Shown here: positions 1-8,281 of the stretch, in pieces | How positions within the stretch are numbered: position 1 is the stretch's first letter | Layout: each line of letters begins with the position of its first letter | NCBI GenBank assembly: GCA_937896295.1 | Contig: CALBME010000086.1 | Coordinates: forward strand, 1-39,177 | Origin: an uncultured Micavibrio sp. | GTDB taxonomy: Bacteria > Pseudomonadota > Alphaproteobacteria > Micavibrionales > UBA1664 | Length of the DNA: 39,177 bases | Reading direction: 5' to 3' | Program-made: the position numbers and the translations under genes | Notes under the pieces: model-generated | Seen by the model: only the letters and a program-made list of their open reading frames with translations | Database searches by the model: none | Told to the model about the DNA's origin: nothing

Positions 1-39
1 CGTATCCGGGAATGAAACTACGGGATTGCGGAACTGGAA

Positions 40-417
40 TTGCTGCATCGAGAAATCAGGAATTCGGGCTTTCTTTCCAAATATCGGACCGCTGAAACCG
101 CGCCCGATTACTTGCGTTTCTGGTTTGAATACGCGCGTCCCGGCGCCGACCGCTTTGTGCTGGTCGAAGGCGTCGATGACATGCCGTGGCGCGAGGAACC
201 CACCCCGCAGGCCCGCAAATCGCTGGCCCGCACCGTCATGCCGATAGAACAGATCCATGAAGGCGCAGGCGGATTCGCCTTTGTCGCCTGCGTGCTTTTC
301 CGCGATACGCTTTTCCGCTGCACCATGGAAATCAGCCCGCAGGGCAAGGTGGAAATCGTATCCCGCGAAGTGGTGGCCGAAGGCCTGACCGTCAGCGACC
401 CGATGACCGCGCTTTAA
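40..417 (+). CDS. Hypothetical protein, start uncertain
   Basis: The frame is open from base 16, just after an in-frame TGA at 13-15, to a TAA ending at 417. The only ordinary start codon in reach is TTG at 40, with GGAA about six bases upstream, giving 125 residues. The protein is acidic-aromatic and soluble, with no signal peptide, membrane segment or motif I recognise. A predicted alpha/beta core runs from about residue 30 (FWFEYARPGADRF) to 105. Codon use resembles its neighbours, so it is probably a real gene. It may have been truncated at the 5' end by a frameshift or stop just inside the window edge. No function is proposed. Confidence 0.55.
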   Translation: MLHREIRNSGFLSKYRTAETAPDYLRFWFEYARPGADRFVLVEGVDDMPWREEPTPQARKSLARTVMPIEQIHEGAGGFAFVACVLFRDTLFRCTMEISPQGKVEIVSREVVAEGLTVSDPMTAL

Positions 418-450
418 GCCGCATGGCCGCCCACAGAGGCTTTTTCGTAT

Positions 451-479
451 TTAACAAGTCATTGAATTAAATAGATAAT
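451..479 (+). promoter_or_regulatory. Sigma70-type promoter for the 593 gene
   Basis: TTAACA (451-456) and GATAAT (474-479) each match five of six consensus bases and are separated by 17 bases, in an AT-rich gap between genes. The predicted transcription start is near 486, leaving a leader of about 105 bases before the ATG at 593. Confidence 0.6.
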
Positions 480-592
480 ATTTCACTGGTTTTCAATAAT
501 CCATAAAGATCTCGTTAGTCTTTCATTGGTGAGTCCTTAACCACCGCCCCGTAAAATGAATGAGGATTAACAATGACTAAGGGTCTTGGGTT

Positions 593-1912
593 ATGGGTAC
601 CGAAAACAACAACGGCGACAGCTTCATCTATCACGGTCCGCTTGCGACACGCATGGCGTGCCATATGGGCGATCGCCTCTCTCCCGTGATCTGCAACATC
701 CTTGGCGACCAGCCGCTTTTCTACATCGACTATGTCGACGCGGATGAAGCCGAACTGGATGCAAGCCTGGGCCTTCTGACCGGCGAACAGATGCCGGCCG
801 AATTCTATCCTGAAAACCTCGACTCCCTTCGTGCCCGCATGGCGCGTCTGGAAGGTGCAAGCCAGCACATCGACGGCTATGCCCGCGACAACATCGAAAT
901 GGCTTTCGACGCGGCCCTGTCCGCCCCGTCAGCCGCCGTCACCGCCGAACAGGTCATCGACCAGCTGTCCCAGTCAGCGATGGCGATGGCCATGTATGCC
1001 GACGCCCTCAAGCGCGGCCTGAAAATCGTAAGCTCCGCCCAGGTCGATACGGCCGCCTATGACCGCGATGCCATGACCATCCTGGTCAACCCGCGCCTGC
1101 CTTTGTCCATTGCCACGCTCATGACCGTGCGTGCGTTGCGCCAGGCATGGCTGCACATGAATGGCGTTGCTATCAACCCGCTGCATTTCGCACCCGAAGA
1201 AGCCGTGCTGCTCAACCGTATTCAGCAGGCTGACCAGGCCTGCGCGATGGTGCGCACCGCGTGGGAACTGAATCTGTCCGGAAACAAGGACGCATGGTCC
1301 CGCATCCTCACGGGTTCGGCCTATGATCTGGCCGCCGGTTTCGCCCGCGAGGCGATCGCCGATTTCCGTTCCCTCAACAATGGTCAGGCCGCGCATGCTG
1401 CGTTTGAACGCTGGTTCTTCTCGGGCCGTTGCAAGGACGTTGACCGCCGCCTGATCCAGTCGATGCTGGCAGACCACCATGGTCTTGTTTTCGACAACCC
1501 GCATGTTTCCAAAATCGTCACCGGCGACATCATTGCACGCACCGGCGACCTGCCGATGGGCAAAAACTATCTGACCGGTATGATCGAAATGATCCTTTCC
1601 GATCCGCTCTTCACCGAGGTGCGCGACCGTTCCAACGCCAATTTCCTGTGGTTTATCAAATTCGAACGCAGCTTCCGCGCATCGGAAGACACGATGGAAC
1701 AGAACATGCAGGGTATCCCCTCGATCCCCGCGGGCGTCCCTCATGCCGCCCCGTTCCACTCGCAAGGTGAGGCCAATGAAGCCAAAGCCGAAATCATCGC
1801 GTTCAGGTCTGGCAAAACGGTCGCAAAAGACACGGTGGGCAAGAAAAACGGCACCAGCAATATGGCAACCGTTTATTACCTCGACCACTTCCTGTCCCTG
1901 TCCAATCGTTAA
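593..1912 (+). CDS. Unknown protein, paralogue of the next gene (possibly DUF6782-like)
   Basis: This is a 439-residue soluble protein without signal peptide. AAGGG lies nine bases upstream of the ATG and supports the start. Residues about 160-360 resemble the next gene's product. Both have a stretch of the form 'TLMTVRALRQAW', then 'LLNRIQQAD' (versus 'LLNRVLEAD'), then 'AWELNLSGNKDAW' (versus 'AYETRKDGDDALW'), and later a conserved 'FERWFF' / 'LQWFER' segment. I recall similar alphaproteobacterial proteins filed under DUF6782 (putative metallopeptidase), but I see no HEXXH zinc-protease motif here. The C-terminal 60 residues are low complexity and end in a hydrophobic run (YYLDHFLSL). It probably shares a transcript with the 1982 gene. 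Confidence 0.75.
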   Translation: MGTENNNGDSFIYHGPLATRMACHMGDRLSPVICNILGDQPLFYIDYVDADEAELDASLGLLTGEQMPAEFYPENLDSLRARMARLEGASQHIDGYARDNIEMAFDAALSAPSAAVTAEQVIDQLSQSAMAMAMYADALKRGLKIVSSAQVDTAAYDRDAMTILVNPRLPLSIATLMTVRALRQAWLHMNGVAINPLHFAPEEAVLLNRIQQADQACAMVRTAWELNLSGNKDAWSRILTGSAYDLAAGFAREAIADFRSLNNGQAAHAAFERWFFSGRCKDVDRRLIQSMLADHHGLVFDNPHVSKIVTGDIIARTGDLPMGKNYLTGMIEMILSDPLFTEVRDRSNANFLWFIKFERSFRASEDTMEQNMQGIPSIPAGVPHAAPFHSQGEANEAKAEIIAFRSGKTVAKDTVGKKNGTSNMATVYYLDHFLSLSNR

Positions 1913-1981
1913 GATTCGGATTCCCAACGAATCGGAACCTGTGTATAACCTCGGGCGTTCGAAAGAACAGACCCTCTGATT

Positions 1982-2872
1982 ATGGCTATTTCCTTGCCAC
2001 ACATCATCGACTGCACAGATCCTGAAGACCTGCTGGCCAACTGGCCGGTGGCGGCGCTTGTCCAGGCGTCTGACACCGCGCTGTGTCTGGCGGTGGATCT
2101 TGACGGCTGGCTGCTTCAGGGGGCTGATCTTGGCGACACGCCCTTTGAACTCGATACGGATAACCGCATCATTACGGTAAACAACGGCGGCCTGGCCGAT
2201 GTGGCCATCGCACGCTCCCGCTATTTTCAGCATGGCCTGACCTTGCGTACCTTTGCGGCCTTGCGCGCCGCATGGCAATCGCTGCGCGCCGATGACGCTT
2301 TGACCATGCACCGCGTCGATCTGTGGCCCCTTTTGAACCGCGTGCTGGAAGCCGACGGCGCGGTCATGACCCTGCGCATGGCCTACGAAACCCGCAAAGA
2401 CGGCGATGACGCCCTCTGGCACCATGCGCTGGGCGAAAACGACAGCGACATCGCACAGGATTATGCCCGTACCCTTGGCCGCACGCCGGCCATACTGGCG
2501 GACGGACCCGCGCTCACATCCGCCTTCCTGCAGTGGTTCGAACGTGACGCCCGCGTCACGAAATGCGACTTTGAAACGCTGGCCATGATGGATCGGGAGC
2601 TGGCCGACCTGTCATTCGAAGGCCGCGGCACGCTGGCGGACGGCGCCATCCGCTGCCTTGCGATCGATCCGCTGACCAATACCTCTTATCTCGGCTCCTA
2701 TGCCGCCGAAATTGCCGGGAACCCGGCATGGCGCAGCATCAAGGACGACATGGCGGCCGCGCATTTCGCGCAGATCATGGGTGATATCGGCTCGGTGCGC
2801 GTCGGCAATCTGGCGATCCGCGACAGAAAACTGGCCGCACGCCTCTTTCCTGACCAGCTGGTTCAGGCCTAA
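1982..2872 (+). CDS. Unknown protein, shorter paralogue of the preceding gene
   Basis: This 296-residue soluble protein starts at an ATG 69 bases after the preceding stop. Its ribosome-binding site is weak. It matches the preceding protein from about residue 60 on: 'RTFAALRAAWQSL', 'WPLLNRVLEADG', 'MAYETRKDGDDALW', 'FLQWFERD'. It lacks that protein's N-terminal 100 residues and low-complexity tail. The resemblance is of family type, not a recent duplication. The function is unknown; DUF6782 membership is a guess. It ends 12 bases before ppsR, so it may be cotranscribed with the housekeeping run. Confidence 0.75.
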   Translation: MAISLPHIIDCTDPEDLLANWPVAALVQASDTALCLAVDLDGWLLQGADLGDTPFELDTDNRIITVNNGGLADVAIARSRYFQHGLTLRTFAALRAAWQSLRADDALTMHRVDLWPLLNRVLEADGAVMTLRMAYETRKDGDDALWHHALGENDSDIAQDYARTLGRTPAILADGPALTSAFLQWFERDARVTKCDFETLAMMDRELADLSFEGRGTLADGAIRCLAIDPLTNTSYLGSYAAEIAGNPAWRSIKDDMAAAHFAQIMGDIGSVRVGNLAIRDRKLAARLFPDQLVQA

Positions 2873-2884
2873 ACTGGACGCCTG

Positions 2885-3724
2885 ATGGCGGGGCGCTTTT
2901 ATTTACATCTTGTTTCCGATGCCACCGGCACCACCCTTCACGGTGTGGCGCGGGCCTGCCTTGCGCAGTTCGAGGACGCGACTCCGTCGGAAAAATTCTG
3001 GAATTTCATCCGCACCGAGGAACAGCTCGACCAGGTAATCGAGGGCATCGCAGAAACACCCGGACCGGTTCTTTTTACGCTGGTGGAAAAAGAACTGCGC
3101 AAAAAACTGCGCGATGCCTGCAACCGGCTGCAGGTGCCGTGCGTGCCTGTGTTGGATCCGATCCTGCGCGGCCTGTCGCATTATCTGGGACAGGCGTCGA
3201 AGGAAAAACCGGCAGCTCAATACGAACTCAACGCTGCCTATTTCGAACGCATCGATGCCGTCGATTTCGCCCTGCATCACGACGATGGCCAAAGCCTCGA
3301 TACCATCGACGATGCGGAAGTGATACTGGTCGGCGCATCGCGCACGTCCAAGACACCGACATCCATCTATCTCGCCAATCGCGGCATACGCACGGCCAAC
3401 ATCCCGCTTGTCCCCGGCGTCGATGTCCCGCCCGAGGCGTTCGAACATAAAGGACCTTTGTATATCGGCCTGGTCGAGGCGCCCGAACGTCTTGTCGAAA
3501 TCCGCAAAAACCGCCTGAAGACAGGCGAAGTGCTCGACATGCGCTTTGCGCAAAGCGCTTACCTCTCGCTTGAGGCGGTGGACGAAGAAATACGCAAGGC
3601 GCGTAAACTGTTTTCATCCCATGGCTGGCCGGTGATTGATGTCACGCGCCGCAGCGTCGAGGAAACCGCCGCCGAGATCATGGTACTGCTCAACCGTCAC
3701 CACCCGGACAGGATGCTGCTATGA
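2885..3724 (+). CDS. ppsR: Pyruvate, water dikinase / PPDK regulatory protein (PpsR/PDRP, DUF299)
   Basis: The family catalyses ADP-dependent phosphorylation and Pi-dependent dephosphorylation of a threonine in PEP synthase or pyruvate phosphate dikinase, switching gluconeogenic PEP production off and on. The 279-residue length is typical. The N-terminus (YLHLVSDATGTTLHGVARA) and the P-loop-like GASRTSKTPTSIYLANRG around residue 150 are diagnostic of DUF299. The stop codon overlaps the aroE start by four bases (ATGA), so the two are translationally coupled. Many alphaproteobacteria carry maf between these genes; it is absent here. From sequence alone I cannot say whether the target is PpsA or PpdK. 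Confidence 0.93.
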   Translation: MAGRFYLHLVSDATGTTLHGVARACLAQFEDATPSEKFWNFIRTEEQLDQVIEGIAETPGPVLFTLVEKELRKKLRDACNRLQVPCVPVLDPILRGLSHYLGQASKEKPAAQYELNAAYFERIDAVDFALHHDDGQSLDTIDDAEVILVGASRTSKTPTSIYLANRGIRTANIPLVPGVDVPPEAFEHKGPLYIGLVEAPERLVEIRKNRLKTGEVLDMRFAQSAYLSLEAVDEEIRKARKLFSSHGWPVIDVTRRSVEETAAEIMVLLNRHHPDRMLL

Positions 3725-4539
3725 CCTCAAAGGCAGGCGTGATCGGCTGGCCGGTCAATCATTCGAAATCCCCGCTGATTCACAATCACTGGCTCGACCG
3801 CTACAGCATCGTCGGTACGTACGAGGCGATCGCCGTGCAGCCGAACGCGCTTAAAGACAGCATCGCGCGCATGGTCGACGCGGGTTTTCGCGGTTTTAAC
3901 ATCACGGTGCCGCACAAACAGGCGGTAATGGATCATGTCGATTTCCTGCGTGCTGACGCCGAACGCATCGGCGCGGTCAACACCGTGGTGATCGCCCCGG
4001 ACGGCACGCTGGAAGGGCGGAACACCGACGCATTCGGCTTTATTGCCAACCTTAAATTGTCCGCACCTGACTTTAACTTAAGGGGCGGGCCTGCTGTCGT
4101 GATCGGGGCAGGGGGCGCGGCACGCGCCGTCATCTATGCCCTGCAGAAAGAAGGCGTCGACAATATCCGCATCATCAACCGCACGCTGCAGCGTGCCCGC
4201 GAACTGGCCGATGAATTTCCGCCCTGTGTCGGTGCGGCTTGGGAACGCCTGCCCGACCTGACTAAAGACGCCAACCTGATCGTCAATACCACCACGCTTG
4301 GTATGGCGGGGCACCCGCCGCTCGATCTCGATTTCAGCCGCGTCAATCCCGGCGCCCTGGTCCATGACATCGTTTATGCACCGCTGGAAACCCCGCTGCT
4401 GCGCGACGCGCGTAAAAACGGCAATCGTGTCGTTACGGGTATCGGCATGCTGCTGCATCAGGCGCGGCCCGCGTTCGAGGCGTGGTTCGGCGTCATGCCC
4501 GATGTTGACCCTGATCTGGTGAAAAAGGTGCTGGCATGA
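3721..4539 (+). CDS. aroE: Shikimate dehydrogenase (NADP+)
   Basis: This enzyme reduces 3-dehydroshikimate to shikimate in the chorismate pathway. At 272 residues it has the normal length. The substrate-binding SKSP (residues 15-18), the catalytic lysine in NITVPHK (Lys66) and the NTDAFGF motif with Asp103 are all present. The dinucleotide-binding GAGGAARAV follows, and the C-terminal GIGMLLHQARPAFEAWFG is typical. It overlaps ppsR upstream and coaE downstream by four bases each (ATGA), forming a tight operon. Confidence 0.96.
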   Translation: MTSKAGVIGWPVNHSKSPLIHNHWLDRYSIVGTYEAIAVQPNALKDSIARMVDAGFRGFNITVPHKQAVMDHVDFLRADAERIGAVNTVVIAPDGTLEGRNTDAFGFIANLKLSAPDFNLRGGPAVVIGAGGAARAVIYALQKEGVDNIRIINRTLQRARELADEFPPCVGAAWERLPDLTKDANLIVNTTTLGMAGHPPLDLDFSRVNPGALVHDIVYAPLETPLLRDARKNGNRVVTGIGMLLHQARPAFEAWFGVMPDVDPDLVKKVLA

Positions 4540-5156
4540 TCGTCGTCGGACTGACGGGTTCGATCGGCATGGGGAAATCGGTACTCGCACGTCAGCTGCG
4601 CGCGCTGAATATTCCGGTGCACGCCTCGGACGAGGCAGTGCACAAACTGTTAGGATATAACGGCGCAGCCGTCCGGAAAGTCGCCGGGTTGTTCCCAAAA
4701 GCGTTACAAGATAACAGAATCGATCATAAAATTCTGGGCGCGATCGTCTTCAATGACGCAGTTGCGAGAAAAAAACTCGAAAAAATTCTGCATCCCATGG
4801 TACGTGCCGAGTCCGAGAAATTTTTGCGTAACCAGAGAAAAAAGGGCAGAAAACTGGCCGTTCTGGACATTCCTCTTTTGTTTGAGACGCATCAGGCGCG
4901 CCGTTTTGACCACATCATCGTGGTCACAGCGCCACAATTTGTCCAAAAACGGCGCGTACTGTCACGGAAGAACATGACGGAACAACGCCTGCGTGCGATA
5001 CTGGGTTTGCAGATGTCCGACCGTGAAAAACGCGCCCGCGCGGACACGGTCATCAATACCGCCCTTGGGTATCGCGCCACGCTGATGGCCGTAAAACGGT
5101 TACTGACGCACCTGAAGGGCGAAGGGAAAAAGGATAATGACGAACACCGATCCTAA
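4536..5156 (+). CDS. coaE: Dephospho-CoA kinase
   Basis: This enzyme carries out the last step of coenzyme A synthesis, ATP-dependent phosphorylation of dephospho-CoA. The Walker A motif GSIGMGKS lies at residues 8-15. It is followed by 'PVHASDEAVHKLL', the CoA-binding region, and 'VLDIPLLFE' near residue 110. At 206 residues the length is normal. The middle third (about 4,640-4,860) is lysine-rich and uses AGA and TTA codons more than its neighbours. The 3' end overlaps the next gene by 20 bases. Confidence 0.95.
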   Translation: MIVVGLTGSIGMGKSVLARQLRALNIPVHASDEAVHKLLGYNGAAVRKVAGLFPKALQDNRIDHKILGAIVFNDAVARKKLEKILHPMVRAESEKFLRNQRKKGRKLAVLDIPLLFETHQARRFDHIIVVTAPQFVQKRRVLSRKNMTEQRLRAILGLQMSDREKRARADTVINTALGYRATLMAVKRLLTHLKGEGKKDNDEHRS

Positions 5157-5898
5157 AGTATGGGCCTTCGTCCACGTGACGCACGAAGATCTGGGATCGT
5201 TCGAACATGTCTTGCGCGCGCATCACATCCGCCCGCGCACTTTTCTGACCGGCACCTGCGACATCGAATGCCTCGACCCGGCCGAGGCCGATCTGGTCAT
5301 CATTATGGGCGGCCCGATGGGCGTGTACGAGGCCAACAGCTATCCCCACCTGCATCATGAAATCCGTTTTGCGGAAGAACGCGTGGCGCTGGGCAAACCC
5401 ATCCTCGGCGTATGCCTTGGGTCCCAGATTCTGGCCAAGGCGCTGGGCGCCCGCGTTTACAAGGGCAAGCCGGGCAAGGAAGTGGGCTGGAAACCCGTCT
5501 CCGTGAACGAGGCCGGCAAGAAAACCGCGCTGAAACATCTCGATCAGGAACACTGCGTCTGCGCGCACTGGCACGGCGATACATTCGACCTGCCAGGCGG
5601 CGCACAACTGCTGGCCAGTTCCGAAATGTATGAACATCAGGCGTTTTCATACGGCAAAAACGCGCTTGGCCTGCAATTCCATCCGGAAGTCACCGAAGTT
5701 AAACTGGAACGCTGGTACGCCCGCCTTTTGTGCGACATCCATGAATCCGGCCAGACGGTGGAAGGCATGCGCGAACTGGCCCATCGCCACGGCGACCGCC
5801 TGAAAAACCAGAACCGCTGCTTCTTCACCGACTGGCTGGACGACGTTGCGCCGGGCCTTCTTGTGAAACAACCGCACGCGCTGGTTGACGCCGTATGA
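5137..5898 (+). CDS. Class I glutamine amidotransferase-like protein
   Basis: This is a GATase1-fold protein of 253 residues. The nucleophile elbow GVCLGSQ supplies the catalytic cysteine, and 'LQFHPEV' supplies the histidine and glutamate of the triad, so it should be active on glutamine. An oxyanion-hole region 'IIMGGPMGVYE' precedes them. No synthetase domain is fused, so it resembles the stand-alone GMP synthase-like amidotransferases whose physiological acceptor is usually unknown. It starts inside the end of coaE, which suggests translational coupling. The substrate is undetermined. Confidence 0.88.
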   Translation: MTNTDPKVWAFVHVTHEDLGSFEHVLRAHHIRPRTFLTGTCDIECLDPAEADLVIIMGGPMGVYEANSYPHLHHEIRFAEERVALGKPILGVCLGSQILAKALGARVYKGKPGKEVGWKPVSVNEAGKKTALKHLDQEHCVCAHWHGDTFDLPGGAQLLASSEMYEHQAFSYGKNALGLQFHPEVTEVKLERWYARLLCDIHESGQTVEGMRELAHRHGDRLKNQNRCFFTDWLDDVAPGLLVKQPHALVDAV

Positions 5899-5915
5899 CA
5901 CGCCCCCCTTATAAT
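5885..5915 (+). promoter_or_regulatory. Putative promoter abutting dnaQ
   Basis: A perfect TATAAT (5910-5915) lies five bases before the dnaQ ATG at 5921. TTGACG (5885-5890) lies 19 bases upstream of it, a longer spacing than ideal. The box sits within a short CCCC/GGGG inverted repeat. If used, transcription would begin at or next to the ATG. Confidence 0.4.
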
Positions 5916-5920
5916 GGGGC

Positions 5921-6613
5921 ATGCGTGAAATCGTTCTCGATACTGAAACCACGGGCATGGACCCGGCGACAGGCGACCGGATTGTCGAAATCGGCTGCGT
6001 CGAACTGATGAACCATGTGCCCACCGGGCGCACGCTGCATCTATACCTGAATCCTGAACGCGACGTACCGGCCGAAGCCGTGGCCGTTCATGGGCTGACC
6101 TATGACTTCCTCAAAAAACATCCGACCTTTGCCGAAGTGGTCGACCAGTTTCTTGAATTCATCGGCGATGACGTTCTGGTCATTCACAACGCAGAATTCG
6201 ATATCAAGTTTCTGAACGCCGAATTGCGCACGCTGGGCTTCCCCGCGTTGCAGATGCGCCGTGTCATTGACACCGTCATGGTCGCGCGCCGCAAATTTCC
6301 CGGCTCGCCCGCCAGCCTTGATGCGCTCTGCCGGCGATTTAACGTCGACCTCTCAAGCCGTTCGCTGCACGGAGCGCTGCTCGACTCCGAACTTCTGGCG
6401 GTGGTCTATCTTGAATTGCTGGGCGGGCGCCAGCACGGTCTTACCCTCGATACCCCGCCGCTGAAATCCGCGATGCAGGAAGGTACAAACATCCCGGTGG
6501 TGGAAGCCCGCCTCCCGCGTCCCTTACGTGTGTTCACGCCGACACCGGAGGAAGAGGCCGCGCACGCAGCCCTCGTCGAAAAACTGAAAGACCCGATCTG
6601 GAAAAAAGCCTGA
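5921..6613 (+). CDS. dnaQ: DNA polymerase III epsilon subunit (3'-5' proofreading exonuclease)
   Basis: The protein is a 230-residue DEDDh exonuclease. Exo I is LDTETTGMD (Asp7, Glu9), Exo II is HNAEFDIKFLN, and Exo III is 'LHGALLDSELLAVVY' with its histidine and aspartate. The C-terminal 'EEEAAHAALVEKL' segment probably contacts the alpha subunit. Its place after coaE and before secB is a familiar alphaproteobacterial order. There is no convincing Shine-Dalgarno at usual spacing (GGGGC directly abuts the ATG), and a -10 box lies immediately upstream. Confidence 0.96.
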   Translation: MREIVLDTETTGMDPATGDRIVEIGCVELMNHVPTGRTLHLYLNPERDVPAEAVAVHGLTYDFLKKHPTFAEVVDQFLEFIGDDVLVIHNAEFDIKFLNAELRTLGFPALQMRRVIDTVMVARRKFPGSPASLDALCRRFNVDLSSRSLHGALLDSELLAVVYLELLGGRQHGLTLDTPPLKSAMQEGTNIPVVEARLPRPLRVFTPTPEEEAAHAALVEKLKDPIWKKA

Positions 6614-6629
6614 AACGCCCGAACGCGGC

Positions 6630-7139
6630 TTACGCCGCGCTGGTGTTCGCTGCGCGCGCCTGCGCCAGGTACTGGTCGCGGTACATCCCTTCGAAGTCCA
6701 CCGGGTTGAGCAGCAGCGGCGGGAAGCCGGCCTGGCTGGTCACTTCGGCCAGGATCTGGCGTGCGAACGGGAAAGACAGTTTCGGCACTTCGATCATCAG
6801 CAGCGGGTGGTGATGCTGCTCCGGGACGACATTCCCGACCGATGCGACGACGCCGTAATCAAGCTCGACGATAAAGACGACATCCTTTTCACGCGTGGCC
6901 TGCGCCTCGATATGCAGGATGACTTCGTAAGCGGTGGCCTCCGGGCGCACCGGGTCGATCTTGCGTGCATCCAGCGTAACGTTGACGTTCATGGCCGGCA
7001 CGGGCTGTCCCGGCATCAGGCTTTGCGGCGCGCGGGGGTTTTCCAGCGACAGATCCTTTATATATTGAGCATGAACGGTCAGCGGCACCATGCGCGGGGC
7101 GGGATTATCACTTTGATTCTGCGGTTGATTTTCGGCCAT
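6630..7139 (-). CDS. secB: Protein-export chaperone SecB
   Basis: SecB is a tetrameric cytoplasmic chaperone that holds preproteins unfolded and delivers them to SecA. The 169-residue sequence shows the family core: 'VHAQYIKDLSLENPRAP' near the N-terminus, 'YEVILHIEAQAT' and 'VFIVELDYGVV' strands, and 'LLMIEVPKLSFPFARQIL' followed by 'GFPPLLLNPVDFEGMY' near the C-terminus. It converges with dnaQ and diverges from the Tim44-domain gene across 74 bases that should hold both promoters. Confidence 0.96.
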   Translation of the reverse strand: MAENQPQNQSDNPAPRMVPLTVHAQYIKDLSLENPRAPQSLMPGQPVPAMNVNVTLDARKIDPVRPEATAYEVILHIEAQATREKDVVFIVELDYGVVASVGNVVPEQHHHPLLMIEVPKLSFPFARQILAEVTSQAGFPPLLLNPVDFEGMYRDQYLAQARAANTSAA

Positions 7140-7213
7140 GGTCTTTTGATATCGTCAGTTGTGTTCAAGTGCTGTAGCATGCGGCTTCTTCAATAACAAG
7201 ATATGGGACCTTT

Positions 7214-7915
7214 ATGGAGTTCTTGGAAAAAATTCCGACGGATATTCTCGTCTACGCTGCGATCGCAGGCGTGCTGCTGCTGTGGCTACGCAGTGTGCTT
7301 GGCACGCGCAATAACGAGGGCCGTCAGCGTCCCAATCCCTTCATAGTTCCGCAAGGCGGGGCCATGACGCAAGCAGGTCAGGGTGCGGCTGCTGCACCGT
7401 CTGCGAATACAGGCACGCCGGTCGATGCCGCGCTGGTCCAGATTGCCCTGGCCGATCGCGGGTTCGACACCAACCGTTTTCTTGAAACGGCAAAGGAAAC
7501 CTTTTCGTCCGTGGTCACGGCCTTCGCCGATGGCGACCGCGTCAAACTGAAAGAAATGTTGACCGAATCCGTCTACGCCGGATTTGACAAGGCGATCGCC
7601 GTGCGCGAAGCCGCCGGACATAAGGCCATGACCGAGGTGCTGATGATCCGCGATGCCGATATGATCGATGCGAAACTCGATGGCCGCATGGCATCCATCA
7701 CCCTGCGCATCAAGGCGGACGAGTCCTATGCGCTGACCGACGCCACCGGCAAAACTATCGCGGGCGATTCAGAACGCGTTGTCACCATGACCGATGTCTG
7801 GACCTTCACCCGCGACGTGAAGACGAAGGGCTCGCCCTGGCTGGTGTCGCAGACGCGCGATGACGTGAAAGAAAAAGACGCTCCCGTCCTGCCCGAGGCT
7901 GGCATCACCGTCTAG
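7214..7915 (+). CDS. Tim44-like domain protein (TimA-type), membrane anchored
   Basis: This 233-residue protein has an N-terminal membrane segment (ILVYAAIAGVLLLWLRSVLG, residues about 10-30). A Gly/Ala/Pro linker follows, then a C-terminal Tim44/NTF2-like domain (about 75-225; 'FLETAKETFSSVVTAFADGD', 'WTFTRDVKTKGSPWLVSQT'). Alphaproteobacterial Tim44 homologues are inner-membrane proteins of uncertain function, usually beside secB as here. The stop codon TAG shares the palindrome CTAG (7912-7915) with the stop of the converging HIT gene. Confidence 0.88.
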   Translation: MEFLEKIPTDILVYAAIAGVLLLWLRSVLGTRNNEGRQRPNPFIVPQGGAMTQAGQGAAAAPSANTGTPVDAALVQIALADRGFDTNRFLETAKETFSSVVTAFADGDRVKLKEMLTESVYAGFDKAIAVREAAGHKAMTEVLMIRDADMIDAKLDGRMASITLRIKADESYALTDATGKTIAGDSERVVTMTDVWTFTRDVKTKGSPWLVSQTRDDVKEKDAPVLPEAGITV

Positions 7916-8271
7916 CCCGGCAGCATTTTGCCCAGTTTTTTCCCTGCAAGTATATGCAGGTGAAAATGCGGCACTTCCTGACCGCCGTGCGTACCGGTAT
8001 TCGCAATGACCCGGTAGCCGGCGGCGTCCAGTTGTTTCTCCGCCACGATTTTACCGATGGCCGCAAAAAAGGCGGACTGTTCCTCGGCGCTGGCCTTTTG
8101 CGCGAAATCGGTCAGCGTTTCGTACGCGCCCTTGGGAATCACCAGGATATGTGTCGGCGCCTGCGGATTGATGTCGTTAAAGGCCAGAACATGCGTGTCT
8201 TCGTAGACCGTGCTGTTCGGGATTTCCTTGCGCAGGATGCGGGCGAAAATATTATTCGGATCATAGGTCAT
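7912..8271 (-). CDS. HIT family nucleotide hydrolase (HinT-like)
   Basis: This is a histidine-triad protein of 119 residues from the chosen start. The HxHxHxx motif is HFHLHIL (His102, His104, His106), preceded by 'NTGTHGGQEV'. The family hydrolyses purine nucleoside phosphoramidates such as AMP-lysine. The frame is open further upstream to 8328, but MTYDPNNIFARIL matches the usual HinT N-terminus and has GGAAC upstream, so 8271 is preferred. It begins 10 bases after the aminopeptidase stop, which makes it the last gene of a minus-strand operon. Confidence 0.93.
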   Translation of the reverse strand: MTYDPNNIFARILRKEIPNSTVYEDTHVLAFNDINPQAPTHILVIPKGAYETLTDFAQKASAEEQSAFFAAIGKIVAEKQLDAAGYRVIANTGTHGGQEVPHFHLHILAGKKLGKMLPG

Positions 8272-8281
8272 TGGGCGTTCC

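Noticed and set aside
974..2425. A 483-codon antisense frame under the two paralogues
   Set aside because: GC-rich codon bias leaves the reverse strand free of stops; the product has no sensible domain and the plus-strand genes have starts, promoter and family similarity.
6624..6639. CGCGGC/GCCGCG hairpin between dnaQ and secB as a bidirectional terminator
   Set aside because: The stem is only six base pairs, spans the secB stop codon and lacks a T-run on either side.
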